A DNA stretch of 49,706 nt from Clostridium sp. 1001275B_160808_H3 (GCF_015550425.1 NZ_JADNAT010000024.1:1-49706), one strand, 5' to 3'. Counted from the stretch's first letter, positions 27,382-37,412 are shown. Numbers and translations: made by a program. The notes: a model not told the origin generated them from the letters alone.

Positions 27382-28068
27382 ATGTACAAGAAAGGAGATT
27401 TTCATATTCACTCAACGGAATCAGATGGTGAGCTAAAACCTGGAGAAATAGTATTGTTAGCAAAGGAAAGAAGAGTAGATATAATTGCATTAACAGACCA
27501 TAATACTGTAAATGGGAATAAACAAGCTGTTAAGGTTGGTCAAATACATGGGGTAAGAGTAATACCAGGAATAGAGTTATCTACTAGATTTAAGGGTAGT
27601 AAGGTTCATATATTAGGTTATTTTACTGATGAAGTATATCAAAGTGATGAATTTAAAATGATTTTAAATAATTTAAATACTAGAAAATTCAAGGCATGTC
27701 AAATTTATTTTAAAGGAAAGCTAAGCTTTAAATCGGAGGGTGGGAAGATATCTACTTCAGCTGGGATAGATTTTTTACATCATTATAATGCAAAGGTAGT
27801 TTTGGCTCATCCTACATTACTTGATAGAAGGATTTTTGAACAAATAATAAATTTGAATTTCGATGGGATAGAAGCAAAGTATTATAGAAATAAGGAAAAT
27901 GAAACAGAGTATTTTGTAAATATAGCAAAAGAAAAAAATATTATATACACTGCAGGATCTGATTTTCATTCATTAAAAAAAATTGATTTAAAGCATGGAA
28001 CTTTAGGACAAATATATCTAGAAGAGGAAGAGATAGATAACTTTTTAAAGATATTAAATTTAAATTAA
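27382..28068 (+). CDS. PHP-domain metal-dependent phosphoesterase
   Basis: A 228-residue PHP hydrolase, resembling YciV-type phosphoesterases that act on small phosphate esters or short oligonucleotides. Metal-site motifs: GDFHIHSTESDGELKPGEIV (HxH and D), ALTDHNTV (DH), VIPGIELST (E), VVLAHPTLL (H) and TAGSDFHS (D-H). It has 228 residues versus about 280 for YciV, because the inserted middle domain is short. GGGATTAGGG is the weak ribosome site. Separated by 96 bp from the next gene, so co-transcription is uncertain. Confidence 0.85.
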   Translation: MYKKGDFHIHSTESDGELKPGEIVLLAKERRVDIIALTDHNTVNGNKQAVKVGQIHGVRVIPGIELSTRFKGSKVHILGYFTDEVYQSDEFKMILNNLNTRKFKACQIYFKGKLSFKSEGGKISTSAGIDFLHHYNAKVVLAHPTLLDRRIFEQIINLNFDGIEAKYYRNKENETEYFVNIAKEKNIIYTAGSDFHSLKKIDLKHGTLGQIYLEEEEIDNFLKILNLN

Positions 28069-28164
28069 TAGTATTCTGTGATTTTTAAAATTAGTTCTTG
28101 TTTATAGCACATTTTAAATTTATGAGAATAAAATACTATAATAATAATTTTAGAAGGTGTTAGA

Positions 28165-29724
28165 TTGTCAAAAGGAAATATATTAGTAAGATTGTTCAGA
28201 GTAAAAGATTTATTACCAATATCAAAAGGAAATATTGTTATTAGTAATTCAGAAACTGAAGACATAGCTTATGAAAAAGAAGATGCTTTTGATATAAGTG
28301 GGCGAAGTGAGATAATATCAGTAGATACACCTGATAGTGGAATGTTAAGGGAACCTTATGAAGAAGGCGAAAGTAAAAATATATATTCAATATACAATAT
28401 AAGGGTTACTTCTGATGGATATAAGGACGTTATAGTAGAAGGAGTTAGTGTATTTGAAGGAATAACTTCTATACAAAATATAGAAATGGAAGAGAAAAGT
28501 GTTGAACTAGGGATGATGAGATCTTATAGAGAAACAGTTAAGCGGGAGCAACAACCGGATGAGAAGTCAACTAGGGATATGCAGAGAAGTTTAGTAAGTA
28601 CACCTTTTACTTTCTCAAATGTATTTATACCTGAATTTATAACTGTTCATTTAGGAGCACCTAATGTAAATGCAGAAAATGTTACAGTAAGGTTTATAGA
28701 CTATATTAAAAATGTGGCTTCTTCTGAGATATATCCTACCTGGCCTGAAGAGGCAATAAGGGCTAATGTATATTGCCAGATTTCTTTTGCATTGAATAGG
28801 GTATATACAGAATGGTACAGAAATATGGGATATTCATTTCAAATAACAAATTCAACTGCATATGATCAATTTTTTGTAAAAGATAGAAATATATTTGAGA
28901 ATATAAGCAAGATAGTAGATGAAATTTTTAATCAGTATATTAGAACAATAGGGAATAAGACACCATTTTTTGCTCAGTATTGTAATGGGACAACTGTAAA
29001 ATGTGAGGGATTATCACAATGGGGGACTGTAGACTTGGCTAATTCGGGTATGTCTGCATTGGAGATAATAAAGTATTATTTTGGACAGGATAAGGAGCTT
29101 GTAAGAGCTGAGCTTGTTGAAGGAGTTCCTGAATCATATCCTGGTTATGTAATGAGACTTAATGATATAAATGAGAATATTAAAACAATACAAAAAAGAT
29201 TAAATTGGATATCAAAGAATTTCCCTGCTATTCCTAAGATATATCCTGAAGACGGAAAATTTGGTAAGGAAACAGAAAATGCTGTTAAAGTATTTCAAAA
29301 AGTATTTAATTTGACTTCAGATGGAGTTGTAGGTAGAGCTACTTGGTATAAAATATCTAGTATTTATGTTGGAGTAAAGAGATTAGCAGAATTAGGTCAA
29401 GAACCAGAAGAAGAAGACCCAGGAAATGCAGGAGCCCCAGGAGACACAGGCGATATAGGATTAGATGGTAAGTATCCAGGCTATTTATTGAAGTATGGGT
29501 TAAAAGGAGATAAGGTAAAGGAATTACAGCATTATTTATGGAATATTTCGAATAAATATAATATACCTAGTATAGCAATTGATGGAATATTTGGTGATGG
29601 AACAAGAGCGGCTGTTGTAGCATTTCAAAGGTTATTTGATCTATCACAGGATGGAATAGTTGGACCAAATACATGGAATAAAATATTGAAAATATATAAT
29701 TCACTTTCAAAGAGAAGTATGTAA
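28165..29724 (+). CDS. SpoIID-like protein with two peptidoglycan-binding domains
   Basis: A 519-residue protein. The middle (about 140-315) resembles the SpoIID/LytB domain: FIPEFITVHLGAPN...IRANVYCQISFALNRVYTEWYRN...FFAQYCNGTTVKCEGLSQWGTVDLANSGMSALEIIKYYFG. Two PG_binding_1 repeats follow (about 335-395 and 450-515), each ending in DGVVGRATW or DGIVGPNTW. A collagen-like spacer (GAPGDTGDIGLDG) separates them. There is no signal peptide or membrane segment, suggesting action in the mother cell or spore, as for some cortex proteins. Starts at TTG after GAAGGTG. Followed 174 bp later by a lysozyme gene. Confidence 0.8.
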   Translation: MSKGNILVRLFRVKDLLPISKGNIVISNSETEDIAYEKEDAFDISGRSEIISVDTPDSGMLREPYEEGESKNIYSIYNIRVTSDGYKDVIVEGVSVFEGITSIQNIEMEEKSVELGMMRSYRETVKREQQPDEKSTRDMQRSLVSTPFTFSNVFIPEFITVHLGAPNVNAENVTVRFIDYIKNVASSEIYPTWPEEAIRANVYCQISFALNRVYTEWYRNMGYSFQITNSTAYDQFFVKDRNIFENISKIVDEIFNQYIRTIGNKTPFFAQYCNGTTVKCEGLSQWGTVDLANSGMSALEIIKYYFGQDKELVRAELVEGVPESYPGYVMRLNDINENIKTIQKRLNWISKNFPAIPKIYPEDGKFGKETENAVKVFQKVFNLTSDGVVGRATWYKISSIYVGVKRLAELGQEPEEEDPGNAGAPGDTGDIGLDGKYPGYLLKYGLKGDKVKELQHYLWNISNKYNIPSIAIDGIFGDGTRAAVVAFQRLFDLSQDGIVGPNTWNKILKIYNSLSKRSM

Positions 29725-29898
29725 TAGATATAAATAAAGTAATGATGACTAAATACAGAGAGGTATATGGCGTAATTGCTGAATATTTATGATTATTATA
29801 AAGATACAGGAAGTATATCAATTACATTTATAAGAATAATTGCATATTATATTATAACTTAAAATATTTTAAATTCTAACATTAGAGGAGAGGATGAT

Positions 29899-31023
29899 AT
29901 GCAATCAATAAGCGCTGGAAAATACAAAGGAATAGATATATCAAGTTGGCAAGGTGAGGTTAATTTTAATCAAGTAAGTAATAGTGGAGTTCAAGTTGTA
30001 TATATAAAGGCAACAGAAGGAGACTATTATTTAAATCCTAGAGCAGATGAGTATTATTCAGGGGCTAGAAGTAACAATATGTTAATAGGATTTTACCATT
30101 TCTTTAGACCAAGAGTAGATGCAAAGACTCAAGCTAATTATTTTTCAAGCTATGTAAAAGGAAAGAGTTTCAATTGTAGATTGGCTTTAGATATTGAAGT
30201 AGCAGATGGGTATGGAGCATCTGAGTTATCTAGCATGTGTGTGACATTTTTAGAAGAGGTTAAAAGACTTACAGGAAGAGATGTGGTAGTGTACACATAT
30301 ACTCACTTCGCAAGGACAAATCTTACAAGTAGTTTAGCAAAATACCCATTATGGATAGCAAATTATGATGTTACTACACCTGGTGATAACCCTATATGGA
30401 ATAGGTGGGTAGGATTCCAATATTCTGAAACAGGAACTGTACCAGGGATAAGTGGGTACTGTCCTTTAGATGTATTCACAGATGGGATATTATTATCAGG
30501 AGTTACACCTAATGTTCCAGGTACAAATCAAGGGGAAACAACTACAACTTATACAGTTCAATCTGGAGATACTCTATCAGGAATAGCACAAAGATACGGA
30601 ACAACATGGGAACATTTAGCACAAATAAATAATATAAGCGATCCAAATTTGATATATCCAGGACAAGTTCTAAAGATTGGTTCAGGTAGTTCAGCAGGAA
30701 GCACATCAGGAGTAACAAGGATAACTTATATAGTAAAGGATGGAGATACTCTATCAGGAATAGCACAAATGTATGGAACAACAGCTGATAGGCTAGCACA
30801 GATAAATAATATAAGTGACCCCAATTTAATATACCCAGGAGAAACAATAGTAATAAGCAATGGATCATCAAATAATTCAGTAAAAAGTTATATAGTAAAA
30901 GAAGGAGACACTTTATCAGAAATAGCACAAAGATACGGAACAACATGGGAACACTTAGCACAAATAAATAATATAAGCGACCCTAATTTAATATATCCAG
31001 GAGAAACAATTAGAATAGATTAG
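29899..31023 (+). CDS. GH25 muramidase with three LysM repeats
   Basis: A 374-residue peptidoglycan hydrolase. The GH25 domain (about 8-195) has [14 protein letters not shown] (catalytic Asp), [13 protein letters not shown] and [10 protein letters not shown] (DxE pair). Three LysM domains occupy about 218-259, 277-318 and 331-372, joined by Ser/Gly/Thr linkers. No signal peptide is present, as in the preceding SpoIID-like protein, so export or mother-cell lysis is an open question. GAGGAGAGG precedes the ATG. The LysM units are strongly similar at DNA level (see the repeat entry). Confidence 0.92.
   Translation: MQSISAGKYKGIDISSWQGEVNFNQVSNSGVQVVYIKATEGDYYLNPRADEYYSGARSNNMLIGFYHFFRPRVDAKTQANYFSSYVKGKSFNCRLALDIEVADGYGASELSSMCVTFLEEVKRLTGRDVVVYTYTHFARTNLTSSLAKYPLWIANYDVTTPGDNPIWNRWVGFQYSETGTVPGISGYCPLDVFTDGILLSGVTPNVPGTNQGETTTTYTVQSGDTLSGIAQRYGTTWEHLAQINNISDPNLIYPGQVLKIGSGSSAGSTSGVTRITYIVKDGDTLSGIAQMYGTTADRLAQINNISDPNLIYPGETIVISNGSSNNSVKSYIVKEGDTLSEIAQRYGTTWEHLAQINNISDPNLIYPGETIRID
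30550..31014 (+). repeat. Three 126-bp LysM-coding repeats
   Basis: Units at 30550-30675, 30727-30852 and 30889-31014. Units 1 and 3 differ at only a few positions through their middle (AGATACGGAACAACATGGGA is shared exactly), while unit 2 diverges there. Unit 2 shares its 5' and 3' ends with unit 3. Confidence 0.85.
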
Positions 31024-31044
31024 AAATAAACAATAATTAAATAT

Positions 31045-31090
31045 AATAGACTTACTTTTAATATAAATTATTAGTAAGTCTATTTTTTAT
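31045..31090 (+). terminator. Terminator after the GH25 gene
   Basis: AATAGACTTACT pairs with AGTAAGTCTATT, followed by TTTTTA. Confidence 0.85.
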
Positions 31091-31256
31091 GAATTGAGTT
31101 TATACAATTTTAGAAATGAATTTCATGTAATATTTAGTGATATATGAATATTTATTAAAAACTTTTTATAAAAATATACAAAACCTAGTGAGTTAGAATA
31201 ATTATAAATTTTAGTGTATAATTAAAGAGTAAAATAAATATTTTTAAGGAGGTAAT

Positions 31257-32675
31257 ATGATTGAATTAATGATTATATGCGGATTAATATTATTAATTTG
31301 CATAACATCCAGTAAGATTTTATACAAATTTGGAGTTCCAATGCTTTTAATTTTTATAGTGTTAGGGATGTTATTTGGATCTGATGGAATTGTAGGAATA
31401 TATTTCGATGATTATGAATTAACTAGTAAACTATGTTCGTTAGGATTAGTATTTATAATGTTTTATGGGGGGTTCGGTACCAATTGGAAAATGGCTAAAG
31501 GATCAGCTGTTCCATCTATATTAATGTCGACCTTAGGAGTTATAATTACAGCAGGGCTTACAGGGTTATTTTGTTATTTTATATTAGGTACAAGTTTATT
31601 AGAGGGTTTACTTATAGGTTCTGTTGTTGGATCAACTGATGCAGCATCAGTATTCTCAATACTACGTTCTCAAAAGCTTAATTTAAAGGGCTCACTGGCA
31701 CCTTTATTAGAGATAGAAAGTGGTAGTAATGACCCTATTGCATATATGTTAACGCTTATAATTCTAACCTTTATGTCTAGAACAGGGGTAGGTTCTATTG
31801 TTCCAATGATAATAAAGCAAATATTATTTGGAATATTAATAGGAAGCATATTAGCTAAAGGAGCTGTCTATGTAATTAGGCGCGCTAATTTTGAAGTAGA
31901 GGGTTTCTATACAATATTTATAACTGCTATCGCTATATTATCCTATGCAGTAAGTGAATGGCTTGGAGGAAATGGATATCTAAGCGTATATATGGCAGGG
32001 ATTATAATTGGTAATAGTAAGATACCTCATAAGAAGAGTTTATTCCATTTCTTTGATGGAGTGTCATGGATAATGCAAATTGCTTTATTCTTTATTTTAG
32101 GGCTTTTATCATTCCCATCTAAATTACCACAAGTAGTTGGTATATCTATAGCAATATCATTATTTATGATATTAATAGCAAGACCATTAGCCACATTTAT
32201 AATTTTAAGTAAGTTCAATTATTCTGTTAAGGAAAAGATATTCATATCATGGGTTGGACTTAGAGGAGCTGCATCAATAGTTTTTGCTATATTCTCTATG
32301 ACTTATGGAGTTAATATACAAAATGATATATTCCATATAATGTTCTTTATAGCATTATTCTCAGTAGCTATACAAGGGACATTAATACCAAAAGTAGCGC
32401 AAAAGCTAGATTTAGTTGATGACAGTGTACCAGTATTAAAAACATTCAATGATTATAAAGAAGATAAAAGTACAAAGCTTTTAGAAGTTAATATATATGA
32501 GGATAGCAAGTGGGTTGATAAGAGTATCATGGATTCTGATATCCCCGAAGATGTATTAATAGTAATGATAAAGCGTGGAGATGATGTTATAGTTCCGAAG
32601 GGATCTACCGTCATAAATAAGGGTGATATTTTAGTTTTAAGTGCTAATAATTTTGATAGTTTATTAAATAAGTAA
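31257..32675 (+). CDS. CPA1-family K+(Na+)/H+ antiporter with TrkA-C domain
   Basis: A 472-residue inner-membrane antiporter of the NhaP2/CvrA branch. About twelve helices run through residue 385. GSVVGSTDAASVFSILRSQKLNLKG and LEIESGSNDPIAYML (conserved ND) are the ion-binding region, and WVGLRGAASIVFAIF is the CPA1 signature. A C-terminal RCK_C/TrkA_C domain (about 400-472; VIPKGSTVINKGDILVLSA) suggests control by a nucleotide such as c-di-AMP. AAGGAGGT site 5 nt before ATG. Monocistronic. Confidence 0.92.
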   Translation: MIELMIICGLILLICITSSKILYKFGVPMLLIFIVLGMLFGSDGIVGIYFDDYELTSKLCSLGLVFIMFYGGFGTNWKMAKGSAVPSILMSTLGVIITAGLTGLFCYFILGTSLLEGLLIGSVVGSTDAASVFSILRSQKLNLKGSLAPLLEIESGSNDPIAYMLTLIILTFMSRTGVGSIVPMIIKQILFGILIGSILAKGAVYVIRRANFEVEGFYTIFITAIAILSYAVSEWLGGNGYLSVYMAGIIIGNSKIPHKKSLFHFFDGVSWIMQIALFFILGLLSFPSKLPQVVGISIAISLFMILIARPLATFIILSKFNYSVKEKIFISWVGLRGAASIVFAIFSMTYGVNIQNDIFHIMFFIALFSVAIQGTLIPKVAQKLDLVDDSVPVLKTFNDYKEDKSTKLLEVNIYEDSKWVDKSIMDSDIPEDVLIVMIKRGDDVIVPKGSTVINKGDILVLSANNFDSLLNK

Positions 32676-32802
32676 AATATATTATTTAAATTCAAATATG
32701 CTATTTGGATTGTTATAATACTATTATAAGTTATGGGACTATATAAATTAAAAGTTTTGTTTTGTAATATAGTATCTAAAATTAAATTTGGAGAAAGCGT
32801 TT

Positions 32803-34281
32803 ATGGGAAGAAAAGAAAAAGTATTAAAGGAAAAAATAATAGATGATTTATCTATAGATAAAAGACAAATAGGTTATTATTCAACTCCAAGTTTTATATG
32901 TGATTATATTACAAGGCGAGTAATAGATGTAAAAAATAATGGTAAGAGTGTTTTCGATCCATGTTGTGGAAGAGAAGAAATGCTTAATCCTTTCAATAAG
33001 TTTAACATAGAAACTTATGGTATAGATATCATTAAATATAAAGAAGAATATAACTGTAATTTTGAAAATACAGATTTTATAAAATATTATTATGAATTTA
33101 TTAATTCAAATAATCAAATAAAAAATTTAAATTATGATTATTATGTTTTAAATCCACCTTATAATTGTCATGAAGTTCAATATATAAGAGATAATAAAAA
33201 AGAATTAAAGAAATATTTCAATGATGTAGGTGTTCATAATATGTATGGAATTTTTATTTCAGCTATAATGGATATGGCTAATGATGGGGCTGTGATAGGA
33301 ATAATAACACATGATTCATTTTTAACGTCTAAAAGCTATGAGGGGCTAAGAAAGAAAATATTGAATGTGTGCTCTATACATGAAATAACTATGTGTCCAA
33401 CTGATTTGTTTTTAGAGCAAGGAGCAGAAGTAAGGACTAGTATAGTTATACTACAAAAAGGATTAAATTATCAAGGGAATATAATCATAAATAATAGATG
33501 TAGAAATAGAGAAGAGTTAATTAGTATTTTAAAATCGGATAAAAATAAGTTATATAAATTAAATGATATAGTATTAAACAATACAATAGATAACAGTGAA
33601 TTTATATTAGAATGTCCAAATGATATTAAAGATTTATTTAAGCTTTATAGGCTAGGAAAACAATTTAAGTGTATAACTGGAATATCAACGGGGAATGATA
33701 AATTGTATCTTTCAAAAGAAAAGAAAGAACCTTATATAGTTCCGTTTTATAAGAATCCAGGTAAAGATAGATACTATACAAATAAAATCATGTATATAAA
33801 TAAGGATTTTATGAATATATCTAAAAGTATTCCTAATTTTATAGTAAGAAATAAAGAACTTTTATATAAAACAGGAATAATTTGCTCCTCAATGGGAGTA
33901 CAGTTTACAGCGTGTAAACTACCTAAAGAAAGTACTTTTGGCGTAAATACTTGCATTATATGTGAGGATAAAGATCTATTTTGGTTACTAGCGTATTTGA
34001 ACTCTACTTTAGTTACTTATTTAGTTAGAGGTGTTTTAAATAGAAGTAATATGATAACATCAGGATATGTATCAAGAATACCTCTTTTAGACTTTGACAA
34101 TAAAGTAAGGAATAAGTTATCTTATTTAGGAAGTGTAGCATATGAGAATGCTAAAAATAAAAAAGATATTAAAGATACATTAAAAGAAATAGATAAGATA
34201 GTTAATGATACTGCTAATTTATCTACTGATACAGTATCGTATATAAATAAGTTTAAAATTGATTTGATTAAGAGAACATAA
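32803..34281 (+). CDS. Orphan N6-adenine DNA methyltransferase
   Basis: A 492-residue methyltransferase of the gamma-type N6-adenine class. Motif I is SVFDPCCGREEM (about residues 48-59), IETYGIDI the adjacent SAM-binding strand, and motif IV is YVLNPPYN (NPPY, about 114-121). The C-terminal half (about 270-490) resembles a TaqI-like target recognition domain (GISTGNDKLYL...SSMGVQFTACKLPKESTFGVNTCI...LAYLNSTLVTYLVRG). No restriction nuclease or specificity gene is adjacent, so it is an orphan that may have an epigenetic role, as CamA does in C. difficile; the comparison is by analogy only. ATG at 32803 follows TTTGGAG; a TTG at 32788 overlaps that site. Confidence 0.88.
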   Translation: MGRKEKVLKEKIIDDLSIDKRQIGYYSTPSFICDYITRRVIDVKNNGKSVFDPCCGREEMLNPFNKFNIETYGIDIIKYKEEYNCNFENTDFIKYYYEFINSNNQIKNLNYDYYVLNPPYNCHEVQYIRDNKKELKKYFNDVGVHNMYGIFISAIMDMANDGAVIGIITHDSFLTSKSYEGLRKKILNVCSIHEITMCPTDLFLEQGAEVRTSIVILQKGLNYQGNIIINNRCRNREELISILKSDKNKLYKLNDIVLNNTIDNSEFILECPNDIKDLFKLYRLGKQFKCITGISTGNDKLYLSKEKKEPYIVPFYKNPGKDRYYTNKIMYINKDFMNISKSIPNFIVRNKELLYKTGIICSSMGVQFTACKLPKESTFGVNTCIICEDKDLFWLLAYLNSTLVTYLVRGVLNRSNMITSGYVSRIPLLDFDNKVRNKLSYLGSVAYENAKNKKDIKDTLKEIDKIVNDTANLSTDTVSYINKFKIDLIKRT

Positions 34282-34308
34282 AAAACAGTCTGTAAGACTG
34301 TTTTTTAT
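34280..34308 (+). terminator. Terminator after the methyltransferase
   Basis: AAAAAACAGTC pairs with GACTGTTTTTT across a 5-nt loop. The A run also allows use by the minus-strand rubredoxin gene. Confidence 0.8.
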
Positions 34309-34314
34309 TTTAAT

Positions 34315-34479
34315 TTATTCATCTAATGGCTCAAACTCATCTTTGGAAGCACCACAAACTGGGCAAACCCAATCATCAGGTAAATCTTCAAAGGCTGTAT
34401 CTGGATCTATGCCGTTTTCTGGATCACCGTATTCTGGATCGTAAACATAAGTACAAGGTACACAAATGTATTTTTGCAT
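34315..34479 (-). CDS. Rubredoxin
   Basis: A 54-residue rubredoxin: a small electron carrier with one iron held by four Cys, used in anaerobes for oxygen and peroxide detoxification. It begins [20 protein letters not shown], giving the first pair CxxC. It continues with the family block [21 protein letters not shown], giving the second CPVCG pair, then ASKDEF. All four iron ligands are intact and the length is typical. AGGAGG lies 9 nt before the ATG. Its partner oxidoreductase is not adjacent. Confidence 0.95.
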   Translation of the reverse strand: MQKYICVPCTYVYDPEYGDPENGIDPDTAFEDLPDDWVCPVCGASKDEFEPLDE

Positions 34480-34608
34480 TAATATAAACCTCCTAAAATT
34501 CCTTTATATTTAAAAATGTATTGGGTATATTATAAAAATATGATATAAATTATTATAAATAATAAAAAAATATAAAATAATTATACATTTATAGATAGAG
34601 GTGATGAT

Positions 34609-34911
34609 ATGAAAAGAAAAACTAGTAAAAATAATGATTTGCTAAGTAGTGTAAGAAAGGATACATCTCCTAAAATATATTCTTTATTAGTAGATTTAGT
34701 AAATGAAGATAGAGAAGATTTAGCAGAATTAGTATTAAAAATAGATTATTTATTAGAATATACAAGTGCATGTATAAATCAAAAAGATTTTGATGAAGCT
34801 AAGGAAACTATTAAGAGAGTAGAGGATAGAATAAGTATTCTTGAAAAAGAAGGTAAGGATATAGAATATATAAAATATCTTTATGAAGGAATAAAAAAGA
34901 AATGTAAATAA
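34609..34911 (+). CDS. Small helical protein, unknown function
   Basis: A 100-residue charged, mostly helical protein (KDTSPKIYSLLVDLVNEDREDLAELVLKIDYLLEYTSACINQKDFDEAKETIKRVEDRISILE...). The pattern suggests two or three long helices, TPR- or coiled-coil-like, with no signal peptide, membrane segment or metal motif. AGAGGTGATGAT site. It sits between rubredoxin (divergent) and the DEAD-box helicase (convergent). Not recognised. Confidence 0.65.
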   Translation: MKRKTSKNNDLLSSVRKDTSPKIYSLLVDLVNEDREDLAELVLKIDYLLEYTSACINQKDFDEAKETIKRVEDRISILEKEGKDIEYIKYLYEGIKKKCK

Positions 34912-34916
34912 CACAA

Positions 34917-34957
34917 AAGGCTATTTAACGCTTACCTCAAGCTTAAAATAGCCTTAT
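34917..34957. terminator. Bidirectional terminator (small helical protein / DEAD-box helicase)
   Basis: AAGGCTATTT pairs with AAATAGCCTT, enclosing a second smaller stem (AAGC/GCTT region). It lies between convergent genes. Confidence 0.75.
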
Positions 34958-34967
34958 ATTTATTTAA

Positions 34968-36548
34968 TTACTTTCTTTTTCTATTTTTATTTGCGACTTC
35001 GATGTTTACTTTTCTCTTATTAAGCCTAACACCGATACATTTATCAAGAACCTTATCCTTAACATCTGGAGCTATATTAACAAATGAGAAGTTTTCTAAT
35101 ATATCTATATCACCTATTGATGAAGCCTTTATTCTAGCTGTATCTTTAATAAAGTTAACTAGAGTTTTAGGATTTATTCCATCTCTTCTTCCTATTGATA
35201 AGAATAAACGTATGTCTTCGGATTTAGGAGCTTCTAAAACATCAGATGTATAAGTTTCTAATAAATCATCATTGAATTTGTTTTTTATTAATGCAGCAAT
35301 AATTTCTACAGAATCATACTTTTGAGTTAATTCTGTTGCTACTGGGATAAACTTTGAATAATCAGAATCATTAATAGTATTAGTTACATCTTCTAATATT
35401 GATTTTGATTTACTATTAAATATATCATTAACTGTTGGGATATTTTTTCTAGTTATATCACTCTTAGTTACTGATTTTATTTGTTTTAACATTGAATATT
35501 CTTTTGGAGAAACTAATGAGTAAGCTATACCTTCTCTATTTGCTCTTCCAGTTCTACCTATTCTATGAACATAGCTTTCAACGTCTTGAGGTAAATCATA
35601 GTTTATAACGTGTGTTATCCCTTCAACATCTATACCTCTTGCAGCTACATCTGTTGCAACTAAGTAATTTAAAGAACCTTCTTTAAATTTCTTTAATGTT
35701 CTTAATCTATGTGCTTGAGACATATCTCCGTGCATACCTTCAACAACATATCCTCTTGATTGCATACCTTCAACTAATTCATCTACACCTTTTTTAGTTC
35801 TACAGAAGATAATTGCAGATGATGGAGTATCGAAATCTAAAACTCTACAAAGCGCTTCAAATCTTGTCTTATGAGATACTTCAAAGAAGTTTTGAGTTAT
35901 CTTAGACACGGTCATAGAAGTTTTCTTTATAGATATATGTTTTGCATCAGGTTTCATATATCTCTTAGCTAATTTTCTTATTTGTTCAGGCATAGTTGCT
36001 GAGAATAATAAAGTTTGTCTTTCACTTGGTAATTGCTTTATTATATCTTCTAAGTCATCTATAAAGCCCATATTTAACATTTCATCAGCTTCATCTAAAA
36101 CTAAGAATTTAATTGTATCTAGCTTTATAGTTCCTCTTTTTATATGATCTAAAACTCTACCAGGAGTACCAACTACAATGTTAACATTTCTTTTTAATGC
36201 TCTTATTTGGTTTGTTATTGGATCTCCACCGTAAACAGGTAGTATTGTTAACTCATCATATTTTGATAATCTTTTTAGCTCATCATTAACTTGTATAGCT
36301 AGTTCTCTTGTTGGAGCTAAAATTATAGCGCTAAGTCCACTTTTTTTAGAAATATGATTAATAATTCCACATCCAAAAGCAGCAGTTTTACCAGTACCAG
36401 TTTGAGCTTGACCTATAAGATCATATCCTTGTATAGCTACAGGTATTGCCTCAGCTTGTATTTGTGATGGTTTTTCAAAACCTAAATCATTAATAGATTT
36501 CAAAAGGGTATCCTTAAGCCCTAAGTTACTAAATTTTATTTCGTTCAT
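34968..36548 (-). CDS. DEAD-box RNA helicase with DbpA-type RNA-binding domain
   Basis: A 526-residue ATP-dependent RNA helicase of the CshA/DeaD/DbpA group, active in ribosome assembly and RNA decay in the cold. Motifs in order: Q motif FEKPSQIQAEAIP, I AQTGTGKTAAFG, Ia PTRELAIQ, II VLDEADEML, III SATM, V VATDVAARGIDV, VI YVHRIGRTGRA. After a linker region (about 380-450), a DbpA-type RNA-binding domain (RLFLSIGRRDGINPKTLVNFIKD...VRLNKRKVNIEVANK) ends the protein. AAAGAGGATTT site. A long 5' region to 36834 could carry leader control, but no clear structure was seen. Confidence 0.95.
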   Translation of the reverse strand: MNEIKFSNLGLKDTLLKSINDLGFEKPSQIQAEAIPVAIQGYDLIGQAQTGTGKTAAFGCGIINHISKKSGLSAIILAPTRELAIQVNDELKRLSKYDELTILPVYGGDPITNQIRALKRNVNIVVGTPGRVLDHIKRGTIKLDTIKFLVLDEADEMLNMGFIDDLEDIIKQLPSERQTLLFSATMPEQIRKLAKRYMKPDAKHISIKKTSMTVSKITQNFFEVSHKTRFEALCRVLDFDTPSSAIIFCRTKKGVDELVEGMQSRGYVVEGMHGDMSQAHRLRTLKKFKEGSLNYLVATDVAARGIDVEGITHVINYDLPQDVESYVHRIGRTGRANREGIAYSLVSPKEYSMLKQIKSVTKSDITRKNIPTVNDIFNSKSKSILEDVTNTINDSDYSKFIPVATELTQKYDSVEIIAALIKNKFNDDLLETYTSDVLEAPKSEDIRLFLSIGRRDGINPKTLVNFIKDTARIKASSIGDIDILENFSFVNIAPDVKDKVLDKCIGVRLNKRKVNIEVANKNRKRK

Positions 36549-36834
36549 TCAAAATCCTCTTTCTTTTAGTATTTAAAATAATTTATAATTAAATATAATA
36601 TATATTTTTTTAGTTTATATTAGTTATATACTTTAACATTCCTTAAATCATAAAAAAATATAATATGATTTTAAATAATGTTAAATTTTTACTATAACCA
36701 TATAGTATTTTTTCTTAACTAACTCAGTATACACTATAATTCAAAAATATGCTCGTATTATTTACTAGTAAAATAAGTTATTTTGTAATAAATATTGAAA
36801 AAGTAATAAGTAAACGTTTGATAGGAGGTATAAT

Positions 36835-37341
36835 ATGGAAGAATGTAGAGAAAAATTATATTTTTATAAAATAGATAGCATAATAGGTCCTATATATATT
36901 GTAAAGAGTGTAAAAGGATTAAGAATGATTGAATTAATAGAAGAAGAGTGGATTAAATTTAAGGGAAAAAATAGTTTAATAGAGGATAAAAATATATGCT
37001 TGGATGTAATTATTCAATTGAATGAGTATTTTGCTGGAGAAAGAAGAAATTTTGACTTAAAAGTGGATATAGAAGGAACTGACTTTAGAAAGCTAGTATG
37101 GAATGAACTAATAAAAATTCCATATGGGGAAATAAGAAGTTATAGCTATATAGCTAGTTCTATTGGAAATGAAAAAGCTGCAAGAGCAATAGGTCAAGCT
37201 AATAGAGCAAATCCTATTCCTATAGTTATTCCATGTCATAGAGTAGCTGGTAAGACTGGGAGGTTGTTGGGATATGCAGGAAGTCATACAGATATTCAAG
37301 AAAAACTTATTAAATTTGAAGAAAAGAATATAATTGAATAG
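36835..37341 (+). CDS. ogt: Methylated-DNA-protein-cysteine methyltransferase
   Basis: Suicide DNA repair protein that moves the methyl group from O6-methylguanine to its own Cys. It is 168 residues. FRKLVWNELIKIPYGEIRSYSYIA holds the DNA-binding helix-turn-helix, and RAIGQANRANPIPIVIPCHRVAG holds the active site PCHR with the Asn hinge. LLGYAG completes the signature. No Ada-type regulatory domain is present. GGAGGTATAAT site. Monocistronic with its own terminator. Confidence 0.95.
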   Translation: MEECREKLYFYKIDSIIGPIYIVKSVKGLRMIELIEEEWIKFKGKNSLIEDKNICLDVIIQLNEYFAGERRNFDLKVDIEGTDFRKLVWNELIKIPYGEIRSYSYIASSIGNEKAARAIGQANRANPIPIVIPCHRVAGKTGRLLGYAGSHTDIQEKLIKFEEKNIIE

Positions 37342-37383
37342 AAAATCAAAAGGAATATATAGGAAATTAATATTTACATATTA

Positions 37384-37412
37384 TGGGAGGGGATTTGTCT
37401 CTCCCTTTTTTT
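37384..37412 (+). terminator. ogt terminator
   Basis: GGGAG pairs with CTCCC around an 11-nt loop that can extend the stem, followed by seven T's. Confidence 0.75.
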
